A stretch of 64,000 nt of DNA from Symbiodinium natans (GCA_905221605.1 CAJNDS010001957.1:132438-196437), one strand, 5' to 3'. Numbered from the stretch's first letter, positions 31,705 through 42,404 are shown. Notes: a model not told the origin generated them from the sequence alone. Numbers and translations: made by a program.

Positions 31705-32045
31705 GTGCTGGCACGATCATTGGCATTGGCATCCAGTAGCAGGTGCTGTTCTCTTCCGAGGTCGGCGGCCGACGCCGTGCTTGTCCTTCGGCAGGCCTTG
31801 ACGGGAAACTCAAGCTAAGAACGGGCATGTAAGCACCAGTGGCCCCTCAGTTAGGGCTTCCGCAGTTCAGGGTTGAATTCGGCCTGACTGGAGTTTCGGC
31901 ATTTTTTTTGGAACGGTTAACATTCTAACATCGTTAATTGTAAACGCTTGCGGGCGCCGCCTCGGCAGCCGGGCCGGCCCCAGGACAGGAAAGGAGGAAA
32001 GAGGGTTTCGCAAAAAAGGGGAGGAAGGGCAGAGAGGTCAAAGGG

Positions 32046-32143
32046 CGCGGGGGGGTGGGGGGGGGGGGAGGGGGGGGGGGTGGGGGGGGGGATGGGGGGG
32101 GGGCTGGGGGGGGGTGGGGGGGGGTGGGGGGGGGGGGTGGGCT
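32046..32143 (+). repeat. poly-G tract with T/A/C interruptions
   Basis: About 98 bases, nearly all G, in runs up to eleven. The minus strand reads poly-Pro and the plus strand poly-Gly in every frame. These frames are not genes. Confidence 0.95.
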
Positions 32144-32292
32144 TGCCCGATTTCGCTGTCCTTGACATCGCTCTCCACTAGTCCTCCTAGCGCTCCTTGT
32201 CCCGCACAACTGCCCGCCAATCACCCGCAGAGAATTTTTCGGGCTATTGCCGGGCGTCGTACCTCGAAAGAGGCTAAGCTGAAGCATGCCAG

Positions 32293-32349
32293 GACGTGTC
32301 CCAAAGGTCGCGGCTGGAGGAGGAGCTGCAGTCGGAGCTCAGGAGCAAG
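32293..32349 (+). CDS. candidate coiled-coil exon with GC donor
   Basis: Acceptor GCATGCCAG; 19 codons in phase 0, DVSQRSRLEEELQSELRSK, ending AAG|GCGGGA. Confidence 0.5.
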
Positions 32350-33035
32350 GCGGGATGCTGAAGCCAGGAACCATGTTCCTGGCATACTGTGAACACCTGT
32401 AAACACACTTACGCTGCCAAACGAACTCGTCTTCATGATGCCCTCAGGAGCAGGCAATACTTGCAGCCGAGGCCGCCAGCTTCAACTGTAGACCGGCGTA
32501 TTCAACAAGTGGAGTTGGCAGCACGCTCGCTTGTGACTTCTTTGGGGTCTCACTTTTGACCTTGTGTGGGCCTTGCTTTTGACTGTTGCTGCTGCTGCTG
32601 CTGCTGCCCTGGATACCCATGACTCGCAATGATGAAAAGCACCATTGTGGCCAAGATCAGTTGGGCTTTGGTTACTCTTAAGAGCTTGAAAACCTGCTCG
32701 CTCGAGGCCGAGGCGGCCACATCGACTCACGAAAAAGTGCCATCAACAACTCGTCGAATTTGCTTGCAGAGTAGCTCCTGAGTGACTCGTGGACCTCATC
32801 CATGTTGACTGGCATCTCGCTGCGTAGTCGCTGAGTGAGGAGTCCGCGGCCGACATGGTGACTTTGCCACTGCCACATGTGTTGGAGGCGGGGTTGTGCT
32901 TGTTTTTGAGGCAGCTACAAGTGTCAATAAACGGCACGAGCAGCCCAATCGCGACTTTTTTTCCTGGTGTGCAGACAAAGGGGATGGCACCGAGATTGCA
33001 CCGAAAAAAACATGTAAAAGTTCAAGTGGCCTGCA

Positions 33036-33111
33036 GGTCACGCCGGAAGCAGCGCAGCTCAAGGAGTTGTGCCGCAGCGGGGCCGCACCGAAGTTAACGC
33101 CAGCAGATGCA
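33036..33111 (+). CDS. candidate exon
   Basis: Acceptor TGGCCTGCAG; VTPEAAQLKELCRSGAAPK. Donor not resolved. Confidence 0.4.
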
Positions 33112-33762
33112 AGATGACACAGATTTCGCAGCAACCCTCGAAGGCTTGAAGGCAGCCACTAGTGGAGATTGTATGTTCCAGAACGGGTCAGGTCTTCGTC
33201 CCAGCCGTAGAATGCTCAGAGAGGGCTTTTGATGTTTGATTTTTTTGGCCAGGCGAAAAGAGATTCTACGACAATGCTTGAAGCCATGTATCGTACAAAG
33301 GCCTCGAGCGGCGCTGCGTCGAGGATGCTGCAACAAAGGTGGATCTCGCGCGACGTAAGTTTGAGGACTGGATTCATTAGATGCATGGCTTTGGACATGC
33401 AGTGCTTCAACAACATGATGTGCTTTCAGGACGACGCTGAAGCGCAACTGCATCAAACAACAAGGAGCAGAACAAATAGCTAAATACCAACAAGCCTGCA
33501 CCTGGGTTACATAGGAAAACAATAAGATCATAAAGCATCCAGGGAAGCAATTTGTCAATGGGCGATCACAGGATTGTTTGGACAAGCTAAAGACACACAC
33601 ATGAGGTTCTGGCCAGGGGTGTGCGCATTGCATCGTCAATGGCGCACTTGAGAGCCAGTCGGCAGACTGAAAAGGGGGGGGCACCCGGAAACACAAAACG
33701 AGACATGAAGTGGAGACGGTGATCTTCGCAAGATACATCATTTCCTCGACAAAAGCCGGCAG

Positions 33763-33818
33763 ACCTTGAGGAGCAAAGAGCCTTGGCCACTTCCGCCGCT
33801 GCACGGGCTGCTGAGGAG
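33763..33818 (+). CDS. candidate coiled-coil exon
   Basis: Acceptor GCCGGCAG, donor GAG|GTTAAG; DLEEQRALATSAAARAAEE. Confidence 0.5.
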
Positions 33819-33881
33819 GTTAAGGGAAGGGATGCTCAAAAGTCATGATCCATGAAATATACGACATGCTCCTCTGCATTA

Positions 33882-33943
33882 TGGGACCCCTAGAGCCCCA
33901 TATAGTAGGATACCCTTCGAATAAGCACCCCAACAAGGTACCA
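33882..33943 (+). repeat. dispersed TAGTAGGAT element, copy 1
   Basis: GGGACCCCTAGAGCCCCA, then ATAGTAGGATACCC and ATAAGCACCCCAACAAGGTACC. Matches copies at 38303 and 60848. Confidence 0.8.
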
Positions 33944-34060
33944 GAAGTTGCCCTGCCTTGCTGCCATTTGCTGCCCCTGTTGGCCTTAGCTGACGAGTTT
34001 CACATAGAACGTCCTTGTTCATGATCGACATTGTCGTTTTTTTGAACTGGACCTGCACAG

Positions 34061-34186
34061 TTCCAGAGTGGAGCTGCTTGCAGACATTCATCGAGTTGCC
34101 ACTGAGAAGCCCATGCAGGTTGCGAAAGCTGAGGGCGGGTGCCACCAGTTGCGGCTCGCCAAGGAGGCGACTTCGCAGCCCAATGC
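34061..34186 (+). CDS. candidate coiled-coil exon
   Basis: Acceptor CCTGCACAG; SRVELLADIHRVATEKPMQ, VAKAEGGCHQLRLAKEAT. It could end earlier at CAG|GTTGCG. Confidence 0.5.
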
Positions 34187-34294
34187 AGCCCAAATATCGA
34201 TGAACAACCAGACTTTCTGGAATCCCCAAGGCCAAAGTCCTGAACCCGCAGCACCCTACGCATCGCTTCCTCCAGAGAGCCCCACACATCAAAG

Positions 34295-34357
34295 GCTGGC
34301 GGGCGCGCTGATGCCGACTTGGCCAAGGCCCAGCAGCAGCGGCAGCACCGCGAGGAG
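34295..34357 (+). CDS. candidate coiled-coil exon
   Basis: Acceptor ACATCAAAG, donor GAG|GTGCCA; 21 codons in phase 0, AGGRADADLAKAQQQRQHRE then E. Confidence 0.5.
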
Positions 34358-35365
34358 GTGCCAGGGTTTAAGGTTTACATCGGAACCGCCGTTACGTGTA
34401 AAGCGGGGAGGCAGAATTCATGGCAGCATCGTGGTTCCTCAGTGCAGCGGCATAAGGAGGGGACTCTACTGCGGAAGACGGGCTCTGCTTGCATGGGCTG
34501 GGACATGCCTGGTCCATGCGTCTGTTTATGTGTGTTTTTCTTGTGCGGCCAATTCTCCTTACCGACAAGGAACAGGGTGTGGGTGCAAGGCAGAGTTTCT
34601 CTTTTTCCCGGGGGGGACAGCCCGCCTTCTTCGTTCCATACTTCCCAACCAATTGTTCATTTCATTCGCTGTACAGTGCCCATTTTCTAAAATATGCAGT
34701 TAGAATATTTTCACCACTAAATTCAGTTGCTGAAAATGACATGTTTAGAGATATGATTCTACTCGGGGGCTAGTTAGTATTTGTAAGTTTTTGATTACGG
34801 ATATCTGGAGTCATCAATGACCTGTAACCGACAAACGATCTCACAAATTATAGAGTGAACAGAGCTTATTTCGGGTTGTAGCCTCGTTATTAGTTTCCCC
34901 AAATATAAAATGTAAACGTTTCAAGTGAGTTGATGAATATAGCTGGAGATGAATTGTATTTCTTGAACACTGTTGCACCGTTGCGTTCCCGCGCACCGCG
35001 TGCGTGCTCGCGTGCGTGCTCAGGAGAAGAGAAGTGGCAATTTACATGGCAGGGCAATTTTCCGGCGAGGTTGTGGAACCGACAACCCCGAAAGATCACA
35101 CCAAAATGCGCTGGGACTTCGGTGTCGCGCACAACAGTTTCGGAGCCCAAGACGCTGAACACGCGAAATCCCTCGAAACCTGAACCTGTATCGTTCTAAC
35201 GAATCTCATGAATTCATAGGCAGCCTCCCAGAGGAAATTTAGGATCAGGAGGGAGTTTTTTTGTATCAAACCCTGAACTTCAAGTTTTACACCTGAGTCG
35301 GAAGAAGGGTTTCTGTTCTTTCCATTCTTTGGCTTTTTTTTGAACTTTCGAATTCTCCGACCCAG
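34358..35365. other. intron-like sequence
   Basis: AT-rich around 34690-34930. No exon recognised. Confidence 0.4.
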
Positions 35366-35425
35366 GCCAAGGCCGAGGAGCTTGCGGCCTCGGAGTGGGC
35401 TCTTAAAGCGGAAGAGGCGCGCCTC
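35366..35425 (+). CDS. candidate coiled-coil exon
   Basis: Acceptor TCCGACCCAG, donor CTC|GTGCGT; exactly 20 codons: AKAEELAASEWALKAEEAR then L. A GC donor nine bases earlier is also in phase. Confidence 0.55.
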
Positions 35426-36254
35426 GTGCGTTTTAGCAGCGCCTGACATCCAAGCGCTTCCACATTTTTCAGCTCATCAGAGCGGTTCTGCGGATAAGCT
35501 TACGAGTGGTCTTGGCAGCTTCTGGACCACTCACATGTTTCCTATATGCCAGGAGCAACGCATGAAGGAGAACTTGAAACAGAACGAGGAGAAGCTGAAA
35601 GAGGAGGTGCCTTCACCCGAAGTGTGCAGGAACCCCATCAGTTCGTTGTTGGGGGCTCTTGCTCCTTCCGAGCACCAGTGAACATTGTCTCTTCCACTGT
35701 TTTCGGAAGCATCCGCTGAAGAAGTTCCTTTGGATCCTCGAGCTGTTCCACCACGGGCACTGTAAAACAAATTCTTCTGCTAAGTATTCAGAAGTTTTTC
35801 AAATCCAATTTTGGTAGCTGTGGAGAAAACATACTTGAGCCCACCCGCAACGTTCTTTGAAGGCAGCATGTGTTGGTTTGTTAGATGGCTGCACGTTCGC
35901 CCTAGACAAGCGCAGCTGTGACTGGAAGGATGCTTGAACTGGGACCGTGCAATAAAAGAGAGAGAGAAAACAGATGTTGTCCAAAAAATCTGTCAACATG
36001 TGGAGAGAATGGAGGTTCTCCTACTCAAATATCAAGAAAATAGGGCTTTCCTAACAAGGCATAGACAAAACAGCAGTCTTTCCAGTAAGAAGAGAGCAAT
36101 CGGTTTCCCGTCAAGATATTGAGAAGCCTCGAGATTTTCGCGTGTGCCGCGGCGAGGTAACCGGCCTACGCAATTCTTAAAAGCATAAATTCGCGAAGCA
36201 AGATATACACAATGCCCAAATTCGTTTCCCAAGGCTTGTACAACCCAGGTCCAG

Positions 36255-36321
36255 GAGGCAGAGCGGCTGCGCCACGAAACCCTCCGTGTCGAGAGCGCCA
36301 ACTGGGAGCTCCAGCTGCTTG
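36255..36321 (+). CDS. candidate coiled-coil exon
   Basis: Acceptor CAGGTCCAG, donor GTTCAT; EAERLRHETLRVESANWE then LQLL. Confidence 0.5.
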
Positions 36322-36411
36322 GTTCATCTTAGGCAGACTGTTTGCGCTGAGATCGCAACAGGGAAGCCTGGTGCCCGGTAGAGGCAAGATCATTGTGTTG
36401 ACAACTCCCAG

Positions 36412-36490
36412 GAAGCGCCTCTCACCATCGCTGAAGCGCATCGACGAACTGCGCCATCGCCGTGCGACTCTGGAGACCGAAACTCGAGGG
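36412..36490 (+). CDS. candidate coiled-coil exon
   Basis: Acceptor CAACTCCCAG, donor GTGGCG; KRLSPSLKRIDELRHRRATL then ETETR. Another possible exon (VGAYPERAVKATQERV) follows at 36666 after acceptor AATCTGCAG. Confidence 0.45.
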
Positions 36491-36954
36491 GTGGCGTGGC
36501 CCAATGGTGCGGCCGCATCAGTATGAACCTGTACCCGGCGTCAGCAAAAGGATTTGAAAGCTGGGATGGTTTCTTATATAGGATGAATGCCACTCCAGCG
36601 AAACGGCAAGATACTGTCGGAGCGTACTGCTGACGATCTTCAGTTGTTGCTGAAGCGAATCTGCAGGTTGGAGCCTATCCCGAGAGGGCCGTCAAGGCAA
36701 CCCAGGAGCGTGTCTTGCAAGCTCCTCGGCAGCACCTCAGCGGCACTTTCCCCGCGTTCAGCGCATGAGATACGAGATGGCACGAGGTGCAGGGTAGGAT
36801 CTCCGACATCTTTGGACAGCTCGAGCAGACCGGTGCAGAGGACGGGGCCCGAACAAGCAGAGTGGCTGAAGGCTTCCGGCTTTCAGAAGCTAGTAGGTTT
36901 GATTTTATTTGGGCCACCTTCAGCTAGGAGGAAGCTCCTTTCCTGCTTTCCCAG

Positions 36955-37026
36955 CTCAGCCGCCAGGAGCAGCAGCACAAAGCAGAGTCGTTGGTTTATG
37001 CATCCGAGGCCCAGTGGCTCAAAGCA
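36955..37026 (+). CDS. candidate coiled-coil exon
   Basis: Acceptor CTGCTTTCCCAG, donor GCA|GTCGTC; 24 codons in phase 0, LSRQEQQHKAESLVYASE then AQWLKA. Confidence 0.55.
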
Positions 37027-37397
37027 GTCGTCAAGCAGTCTTAAAGAGGCTTAGGGGGCTCGACAATGGCTTTAAAGTGCCAAAGTGCCAACCTGCTTGG
37101 GCTTTGCGGAGTGGAAATATCTCCACCCTCCGGGAAGAAAGCCCACTGCCAGCAAGACTGGCAAATTCGTCGTGGGTTTGTAGTTAAACGCTCTATGTAG
37201 TTCGGCACTTCGGGGAGGAGGTTTGCTGGCGTCTGCCCAGACTTTCTCCAAGCCAGAGCCAGACAGCAAAAACTAGTCACCGTGATAGACGGCAAGAAGC
37301 CATTCTCCATCGATAGTTGAGGGGTCATTGCTAGGATCAAAGAAGATGCCAGTACTCTCGTTATTGCCTTGCGAATTTGTCCGGCACATTACAAAAC

Positions 37398-37510
37398 TAC
37401 ACACACACACACACACACACCTCTACATACCCACACCCACGCACCCGCCCATGCACGCACTCACACCCACACACCCACGCACGCACGCCCACCCACCCTC
37501 GCACGCATGC
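37398..37510 (+). repeat. CA-rich microsatellite, partly CACCCACG
   Basis: A CA run followed by imperfect CACACCCACGCAC units. It lies in an intron of the plus-strand series. Confidence 0.85.
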
Positions 37511-37707
37511 ATGACGGAAGCCCAAACCCAAGCTTTGCTGGGACGTTGCCCTGGTTGTAAAGGACGGGGCTTGAGCTTGCAGTCTTCCGATCTTTGTTGC
37601 TCGGCAACCTAATCCCGTGGTTTAGTACCTGTAGGCCTTGAAAATGAACAACAGGTGCATTGGGCTGAGCTTGCGCCGCGGTCATTTGTGAGGCTGTTTG
37701 ACATAAG

Positions 37708-37799
37708 AATTGCTCAAGAAGGCGGCAGCTGCGGCAAAGCTCGGCGCCGATGCTGCCCAGCGTGAGGCTGCTGCGGAGCTGCGCCTGGAAGCAGTGCAG
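37708..37799 (+). CDS. candidate coiled-coil exon with GC donor
   Basis: Acceptor GACATAAG; two bases plus 30 codons, LLKKAAAAAKLGADAAQR, EAAAELRLEAVQ, ending CAG|GCGCAA. Strongly helical Ala/Glu/Leu composition. Confidence 0.55.
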
Positions 37800-38178
37800 G
37801 CGCAAGGAAAGTGCAAGGGATCCTTTTGGAGGCTTCTTGGGCTTTCGCTTGCTCGGGTTCAGGGCGGGCTTGGGGGGTTAGAAGGCTTAGGTCAGTAAAT
37901 GTCTGTGAGTATGTGGCTCAGTGTGTGAAAACGTGTATGCGTGTTGTCGGTATGTCTGTCTCAGTGAGGTAATAATGAGGTGTAAAAGTCATGCAATGTA
38001 ATTGAATCTGGGGCAGGTTAACATGAACATTCTTATGCCCGTGCTCACAATTATCAGTCAAAAAGCAAAACGACTTTCGGAGCTGGAGGGGAGCTTCCTT
38101 TGTGGTTCTCATGGGAAAGAGAGAGGGATGAGCATGGAAGCTACTGTACGAAATCGCTACACTAACCTGGATCCCCAG

Positions 38179-38253
38179 AAACCTCTCGTCGAGGCCAAGG
38201 AGCAATGGCAGGAGATCGCCCACCGCGACGAGCACCATGCATGGCGCACTCAG
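38179..38253 (+). CDS. candidate exon
   Basis: Acceptor TGGATCCCCAG, donor CAG|GTTCAG; 25 codons in phase 0, KPLVEAKEQWQEIAHRDE then HHAWRTQ. Confidence 0.55.
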
Positions 38254-38302
38254 GTTCAGGACAGCTAGAAACAGGCTTAACAGCGGGGTTGGGAAAAAAG
38301 AA

Positions 38303-38387
38303 TTGGGGACCCCTACACTTGCCCTCAATCGACCCCCACATAGTAGGATTCCCTGATAATCAGGACCCCAAGAAGGTACCCCCTATT
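38303..38387 (+). repeat. dispersed TAGTAGGAT element, copy 2
   Basis: GGGGACCCCTACACTTGCCC, then CATAGTAGGATTCCCT and CAGGACCCCAAGAAGGTACC. It sits in the intron between two coiled-coil exons. Confidence 0.8.
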
Positions 38388-38453
38388 TCCGGAAAGCACC
38401 AGTGTGTAAAATTTGGACCCGGCCATCCAAGCTTTGACTCCCAAGCATCTCAG

Positions 38454-38519
38454 GAGCTGGAGGAGCAGCAGTGGCGCAGCCGCCGTGCCCGCGAAGCCGC
38501 TGAGGCTTCGCAGCTGGAG
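38454..38519 (+). CDS. candidate coiled-coil exon with GC donor
   Basis: Acceptor AGCATCTCAG; 22 codons in phase 0, ELEEQQWRSRRAREAAEA then SQLE, ending GAG|GCCGAT. A GT donor seven bases later would leave a 1-base overhang. Confidence 0.55.
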
Positions 38520-38894
38520 GCCGATGGTTTTAGGGCATTTTAGGGTTTACGGGCTTCAGATGGCTTCACTCAGCTGGCCTCACGTGGCTTCAGATGGCTT
38601 CAGTTTTTCGGAGTGGGGTGTTTGGGGAGTGTGTGCGGAGTTGTCCGCGTGTCTCAGGTGAATGCCGCGATTCGCTGCGACGCTGCGCGCCAAAAGGCAG
38701 AAGGATTTTATGATGCCTGTTTGATCATGTTTTTGGGGCGGGGGTAGACTTTGGCTGTTTCGTCGGTTGTGATGCCAAGTAGGAGCTTCCTCGTGCCAAG
38801 CAGCTGTTGAAACCTTAGCCCCAGAAGCAGGTTTAAGTCACTTAGGTCTTAAGTTTTCCGGAAATCCTCAACTCGATTGAATTCTCCTCGGAAG

Positions 38895-39060
38895 GTGGTC
38901 GAGCTCCGCGAAGAGCCTGCGGGCAGCAAGGACGAAACCCTGTTGGAGGGGTCCCCGTCATCTCCAAACATCCAAACAGAAAGTGCCCAGCCCTCCTCGC
39001 ACCTCGCATCCGCCAAGCCTAGGCTGGAAGATGCCGAGTCCCATTGCGCCGCGCAGCATG
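38895..39060 (+). CDS. candidate exon, acidic Ser/Pro-rich
   Basis: Acceptor CTCGGAAG; VVELREEPAGSKDETLLEG, SPSSPNIQTESAQPSSH and ASAKPRLEDAESH. Linker-like rather than coiled coil. The frame is open to 39137, so the donor is not fixed. Confidence 0.5.
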
Positions 39061-39158
39061 GCAGCACCGCACCGCGGCAGAGGGAGCAGGCCTGTCATAC
39101 AGTTGCAGTGTCTGTTCTTCATGAGGGAGTTCGATGACCGTCCTAAGCGCTTTTGGAG

Positions 39159-39257
39159 GTGCTTCTCACGGAGCTGGCAGCCATTCGGAGCCAGGAAACC
39201 ACGCTCCTTGAAGAGATGGAGGCCTTGCGCCAAGAAGCAGATGCCGATGCCGAGCCG
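39159..39257 (+). CDS. candidate coiled-coil exon
   Basis: Acceptor TTTTGGAG, donor CCG|GTCAGC; 33 codons in phase 0, VLLTELAAIRSQETTLLEEM, EALRQEADADAEP. Leucine/isoleucine heptads are evident. Confidence 0.6.
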
Positions 39258-39697
39258 GTCAGCCCGGTCAACCCGGTCGGCAGACTCAGCCTGACCACGA
39301 CTCACAAACCGACCAGCAGCGCGGCAACTTGGTGTACAGTTACGTTAGCAGCTCTTTGTTTTGTTTTGTGTTGCTTCTCTCTCTCTCTCTGTCTTTGTCT
39401 CTCTGTCCGTCTCTTTCTCAGCTGTACACATATACATACATAACACATCCACCTAGACGTATCTATTTTCATATATGTGTACACATACATGTTCTCATTG
39501 ATTCACGCATCACAGGATTGTTACGATGTGTGTACGTATCACAGGAGAGCTCAGAGCTGTCCCATATGTCCTGTCCGATGTGGACCTTGCAATAAGTGGC
39601 AGCCTTGAGTGTTTGGATTGCCATGGATTGCTTGGCCTGCAAATCCTGCAATCTGGTGGGGGTACCAGGCCGCACTTTCATGACTCGCTGCACGTAG

Positions 39698-39764
39698 AGA
39701 GGCTACAGCCCGGGAGCTCCAGCGTCTCCATGCTCAGCTGCGACGAGCCCGAGAGCAGAAAGAG
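39698..39764 (+). CDS. candidate coiled-coil exon
   Basis: Acceptor TGCACGTAG, donor GAG|GTTCCA; EATARELQRLHAQLRRARE then QKE, one of the clearest heptad patterns. Confidence 0.6.
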
Positions 39765-39877
39765 GTTCCACGGGGTCTGCAGAGGCTGTGTACTGTATTG
39801 CAAGCTGTAGGCTCAGACTGCACGAGGGCCTATAGCAGATGATGTTTCAAAGCTGCTTGCATGCACCACGAGTGCAG

Positions 39878-39929
39878 GTCTTAAAGCAGGAAGTGGCTGC
39901 TGGCGAGCGTGAGGACATGCTTTCGCATT
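39878..39929 (+). CDS. candidate coiled-coil exon
   Basis: Acceptor CGAGTGCAG, possible donor GTCAGC; VLKQEVAAGEREDMLSH. Confidence 0.5.
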
Positions 39930-40199
39930 GTCAGCTCACCACTTTCTGTGGCAGTCCAAATGTCAAAGCAGTGTATTGCGGGCGCTTTGTCCACTTGCCC
40001 CCGCGCAGTCCAGCTCTGTCCCTCGGCTTTGGGGCTGGTGTCGGAGCTTCACCAAAAAGATAGCTTAAAATGTGGACTCTGCCTCGGTCAACAACCACAA
40101 ATACAAAGACAAATGCACAAGAATGTCTGTTTTGTAAATATGCCTGCACCCTACATTCTTCTATATAGCTAGAACTGTGGTGAAGCATAACAGGGGTTG

Positions 40200-40720
40200 C
40201 TTAGGCCCAGGCCGACCCATTTTGCCCAGGCTTACTTCAATTCAGACCCAGGTCAACGTCCACAAATCGAAACCTCGGCGCGGCTTGCTGACCAAAGACC
40301 GACCTGGGTGCTGTTTGTCTCCCGCCACTATGGCCTTCCCCAGTTCAAACCCAGACCGACCTTGGCCAACCCGAACCTTGGCGTGGGCCCAGGCCTGATA
40401 GCTCGGGCTCCAGGCCGATGTTAACTTGCGTGTGGCTTGCTTGCCGGCATCGCTAGTTTAGCCTAGGCCTACCGCAATTCAGACGAAGGCCGGCCTCCGC
40501 CGACCTTACCTCTGTTTAGCCCCGACCGCCGGCTATATGCGTGCACCACTATTCTTCCTCACTTTCAGATCCTGGCTGACTTCCGCCAGCCCTAGTAAGC
40601 TTGACGCGAATTGCATCGCCCCAGGCCGATCTTAACTTGGGTGTGGGCTGTTTGCCAGCGCCGCTATTTGGCCTCCGACTTAAACTTAAAATCAGACCCG
40701 GACCGACTTCCAAAGACGGG
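40200..40720 (+). repeat. degenerate CCAGGCCGAC...AATTCAGACCNAGGNCGAC repeat
   Basis: About four diverged copies (near 40205, 40300, 40407 and 40617). Each contains CCAGGCCGA(T/C), then often TTAACTTG(C/G)GTGTGG, GCC(G/A)GC(G/A)(T/C)CGCTA and a CAGACC(C/G)(A/G)G(G)(A/C)CGAC end. The best pair is 40407 and 40617. It occupies the intron before the 40778 exon. Confidence 0.7.
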
Positions 40721-40777
40721 TTTGGGGCTGAAAATCGATGTGATAATTGCCGCGATGTCGCGCGGCACCACGGCAAG

Positions 40778-40839
40778 GAGGATCTCTTGCGGAAAGAGCT
40801 CGAAGAAGTGGAGCAGCATCTGTGCTCTGACAGCAAGAG
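40778..40839 (+). CDS. candidate coiled-coil exon
   Basis: Acceptor ACGGCAAG, donor AG|GTTGGG; 20 codons plus 2 bases, EDLLRKELEEVEQHLCSDSK. The 2-base overhang is completed by the next exon. Confidence 0.6.
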
Positions 40840-40932
40840 GTTGGGCTGGTTTTTCGGTATTTGGAGTCGCAGGTTCACGGCAGCTGCAAGGGCTTGCACT
40901 TTCGATTCTGCCTGTGTTTCCCGCGCCTCCAG

Positions 40933-41008
40933 GCGGCTTAGCCGAGATGATGCTGAGCGGAAGCGGGCCTTCATCGCAACGCTCCAGAATCACTGCCACT
41001 TGCTTGCG
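40933..41008 (+). CDS. candidate coiled-coil exon, phase-matched to the previous one
   Basis: Acceptor CGCGCCTCCAG; its first base completes an AG|G arginine codon. RLSRDDAERKRAFIATLQ then NHCHLLA to donor GTCTTA. The intron is only 93 bases. Confidence 0.6.
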
Positions 41009-41118
41009 GTCTTAGTGCTGCGAGTCCCAAAACACGCAAGCTCGGCTGAGTTTTCTGAGACCAGATGCATTGCTTGCCAGGTGTCGGAGAAGCGTCCACC
41101 GAGCATTTAGAAGCGCAG

Positions 41119-41182
41119 GCAAAACGCCAGGCGGAGCTGAGCAGTTCTCTCGCCAAGGCACTGCTCGCACATCGCGATGGCT
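41119..41182 (+). CDS. candidate coiled-coil exon
   Basis: Acceptor GAAGCGCAG; AKRQAELSSSLAKALLAHRD in phase 0, matching the preceding donor. The end is probably a GC donor near 41180. Confidence 0.5.
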
Positions 41183-41229
41183 TAACAGTCTTGTCCAATG
41201 CTTGTTGTAGAAAGCAAGCTTTTCTTCAG

Positions 41230-41304
41230 AAACACTGCTGGTTCAAGGCCCGGCAGAGCCTAGCCAGCAAGGAAACGCGCTTGAAGGCCCGGCATCGCGA
41301 GCAG
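41230..41304 (+). CDS. candidate coiled-coil exon
   Basis: Strong acceptor AAGCTTTTCTTCAG; 25 codons, KHCWFKARQSLASKETRL then KARHREQ. Confidence 0.5.
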
Positions 41305-41312
41305 GGATTCTT

Positions 41313-41352
41313 GGTCATGTCAGGTCATGTCAGGTCATGTCAGGTCATGTCG
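41313..41352 (+). repeat. GGTCATGTCA decamer, four copies
   Basis: Four head-to-tail copies, the last with one change. Confidence 0.95.
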
Positions 41353-41461
41353 GACTTTGATTGACATGGCTGTGAAACCAGCGATCTTGGTCGGCAAAAG
41401 CCACGCAGCTACTCGACCTTTTGGGCAATTTCCATCAATTTCCCACATTCGGCTTTGCGAG

Positions 41462-41503
41462 GCACTGAGGGCCGAGGCTGCGGAAGCCAAGCGACGCCGT
41501 GAG
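41462..41503 (+). CDS. candidate short coiled-coil exon with GC donor
   Basis: Acceptor CTTTGCGAG; 14 codons in phase 0, ALRAEAAEAKRRRE, ending GAG|GCTGGG. Confidence 0.5.
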
Positions 41504-41736
41504 GCTGGGGTTGATTCGAGCTAAGTATGGCACAGGGGTGGCGCACCAAAATGACCCAACGTCATCTTTTCGTATTCCTTGGGCAGCCGATTCCAGAGTC
41601 GTTCGCGTGAATGGTTTGGGGCGTTACCTGGTACCTGAAGGATTTTTTTTACTTTCAGCCTTCGAGTTTTGAAGGCTGCCGCTTGCCTGGGTTTTAGAAG
41701 ATGTTTCTGGGGTTATTTTAAGGGATTGGTCGCCAG

Positions 41737-41799
41737 ACTCGGCGAGACGCCGCGGCCGCCGATGCCCGGCGCTGCGCTGCGGATCTGGCGCGCACCAAG
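41737..41799 (+). CDS. candidate coiled-coil exon with GC donor
   Basis: Acceptor GGTCGCCAG; 21 codons in phase 0, TRRDAAAADARRCAADLAR then TK, ending AAG|GCGCGA. Confidence 0.55.
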
Positions 41800-41907
41800 G
41801 CGCGAAGCCGAAGGTCATGAGGACCAAGACGTCACTGGGTTCCAGGTCAATAAGATCACGAATTGAAGGCAGTGTGCTTTGGCACGATGTCCATCCAATC
41901 CGTTTCT

Positions 41908-42118
41908 CCTCAACTTCCCAGGCCAGACTTCCAGGTTTGCCAGCTTAACTTCCCAGATTCACATTCCTAGATTTGCTCACCTCAACTTCCAAGATCCACA
42001 TATGACCGGGTAAGTCAGTGTAAACAAATCTGGGAATGTGGGAATCTGAGAAGTTAAGGTGAGCAAACTGGGAATCTGGCAAGTTAAGGTGAGCAAATCT
42101 GGGAATCTGGGAATCTGG
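41908..42118. repeat. imperfect inverted repeat of CTGGGAAGTTAAGGTGAGCAAA units
   Basis: The left arm (41908-41993) reads CTTCCCAGATTC, TTTGCTCACCTCAACTTCC and similar. The right arm (42028-42118) carries the complement in tandem (GAAGTTAAGGTGAGCAAA twice, GGGAATCTGG several times). About 35 bases separate the arms. Confidence 0.85.
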
Positions 42119-42404
42119 CGATCTGAGACGGTTTCTACATAGACCTAGGCATAGGCATAGGATGGCAGAGGCAGAGGCGGAGGCGGAGGCACAGGCAGAA
42201 GCAGAGACATAGATACAACATGTTGAGACGTATTTCGTTCAAACTTGTCAGGGTTCTCTTCAAAGACGCCAAAGAGTTGGTCGTCTGCTGTTTGTTGGCA
42301 TATATGGGTGAGCATACTTTGGACAAGGCAACACATGGATCCTGGCTGCAACGAAGACAACGAAGGCTGTTGTCAAACTGTCGAACTGTTGTCCATATTA
42401 TGAG

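Noticed and set aside
31917-32287. Proline-rich or glycine-rich proteins
   Set aside because: Produced by the poly-G tract at 32046-32143.
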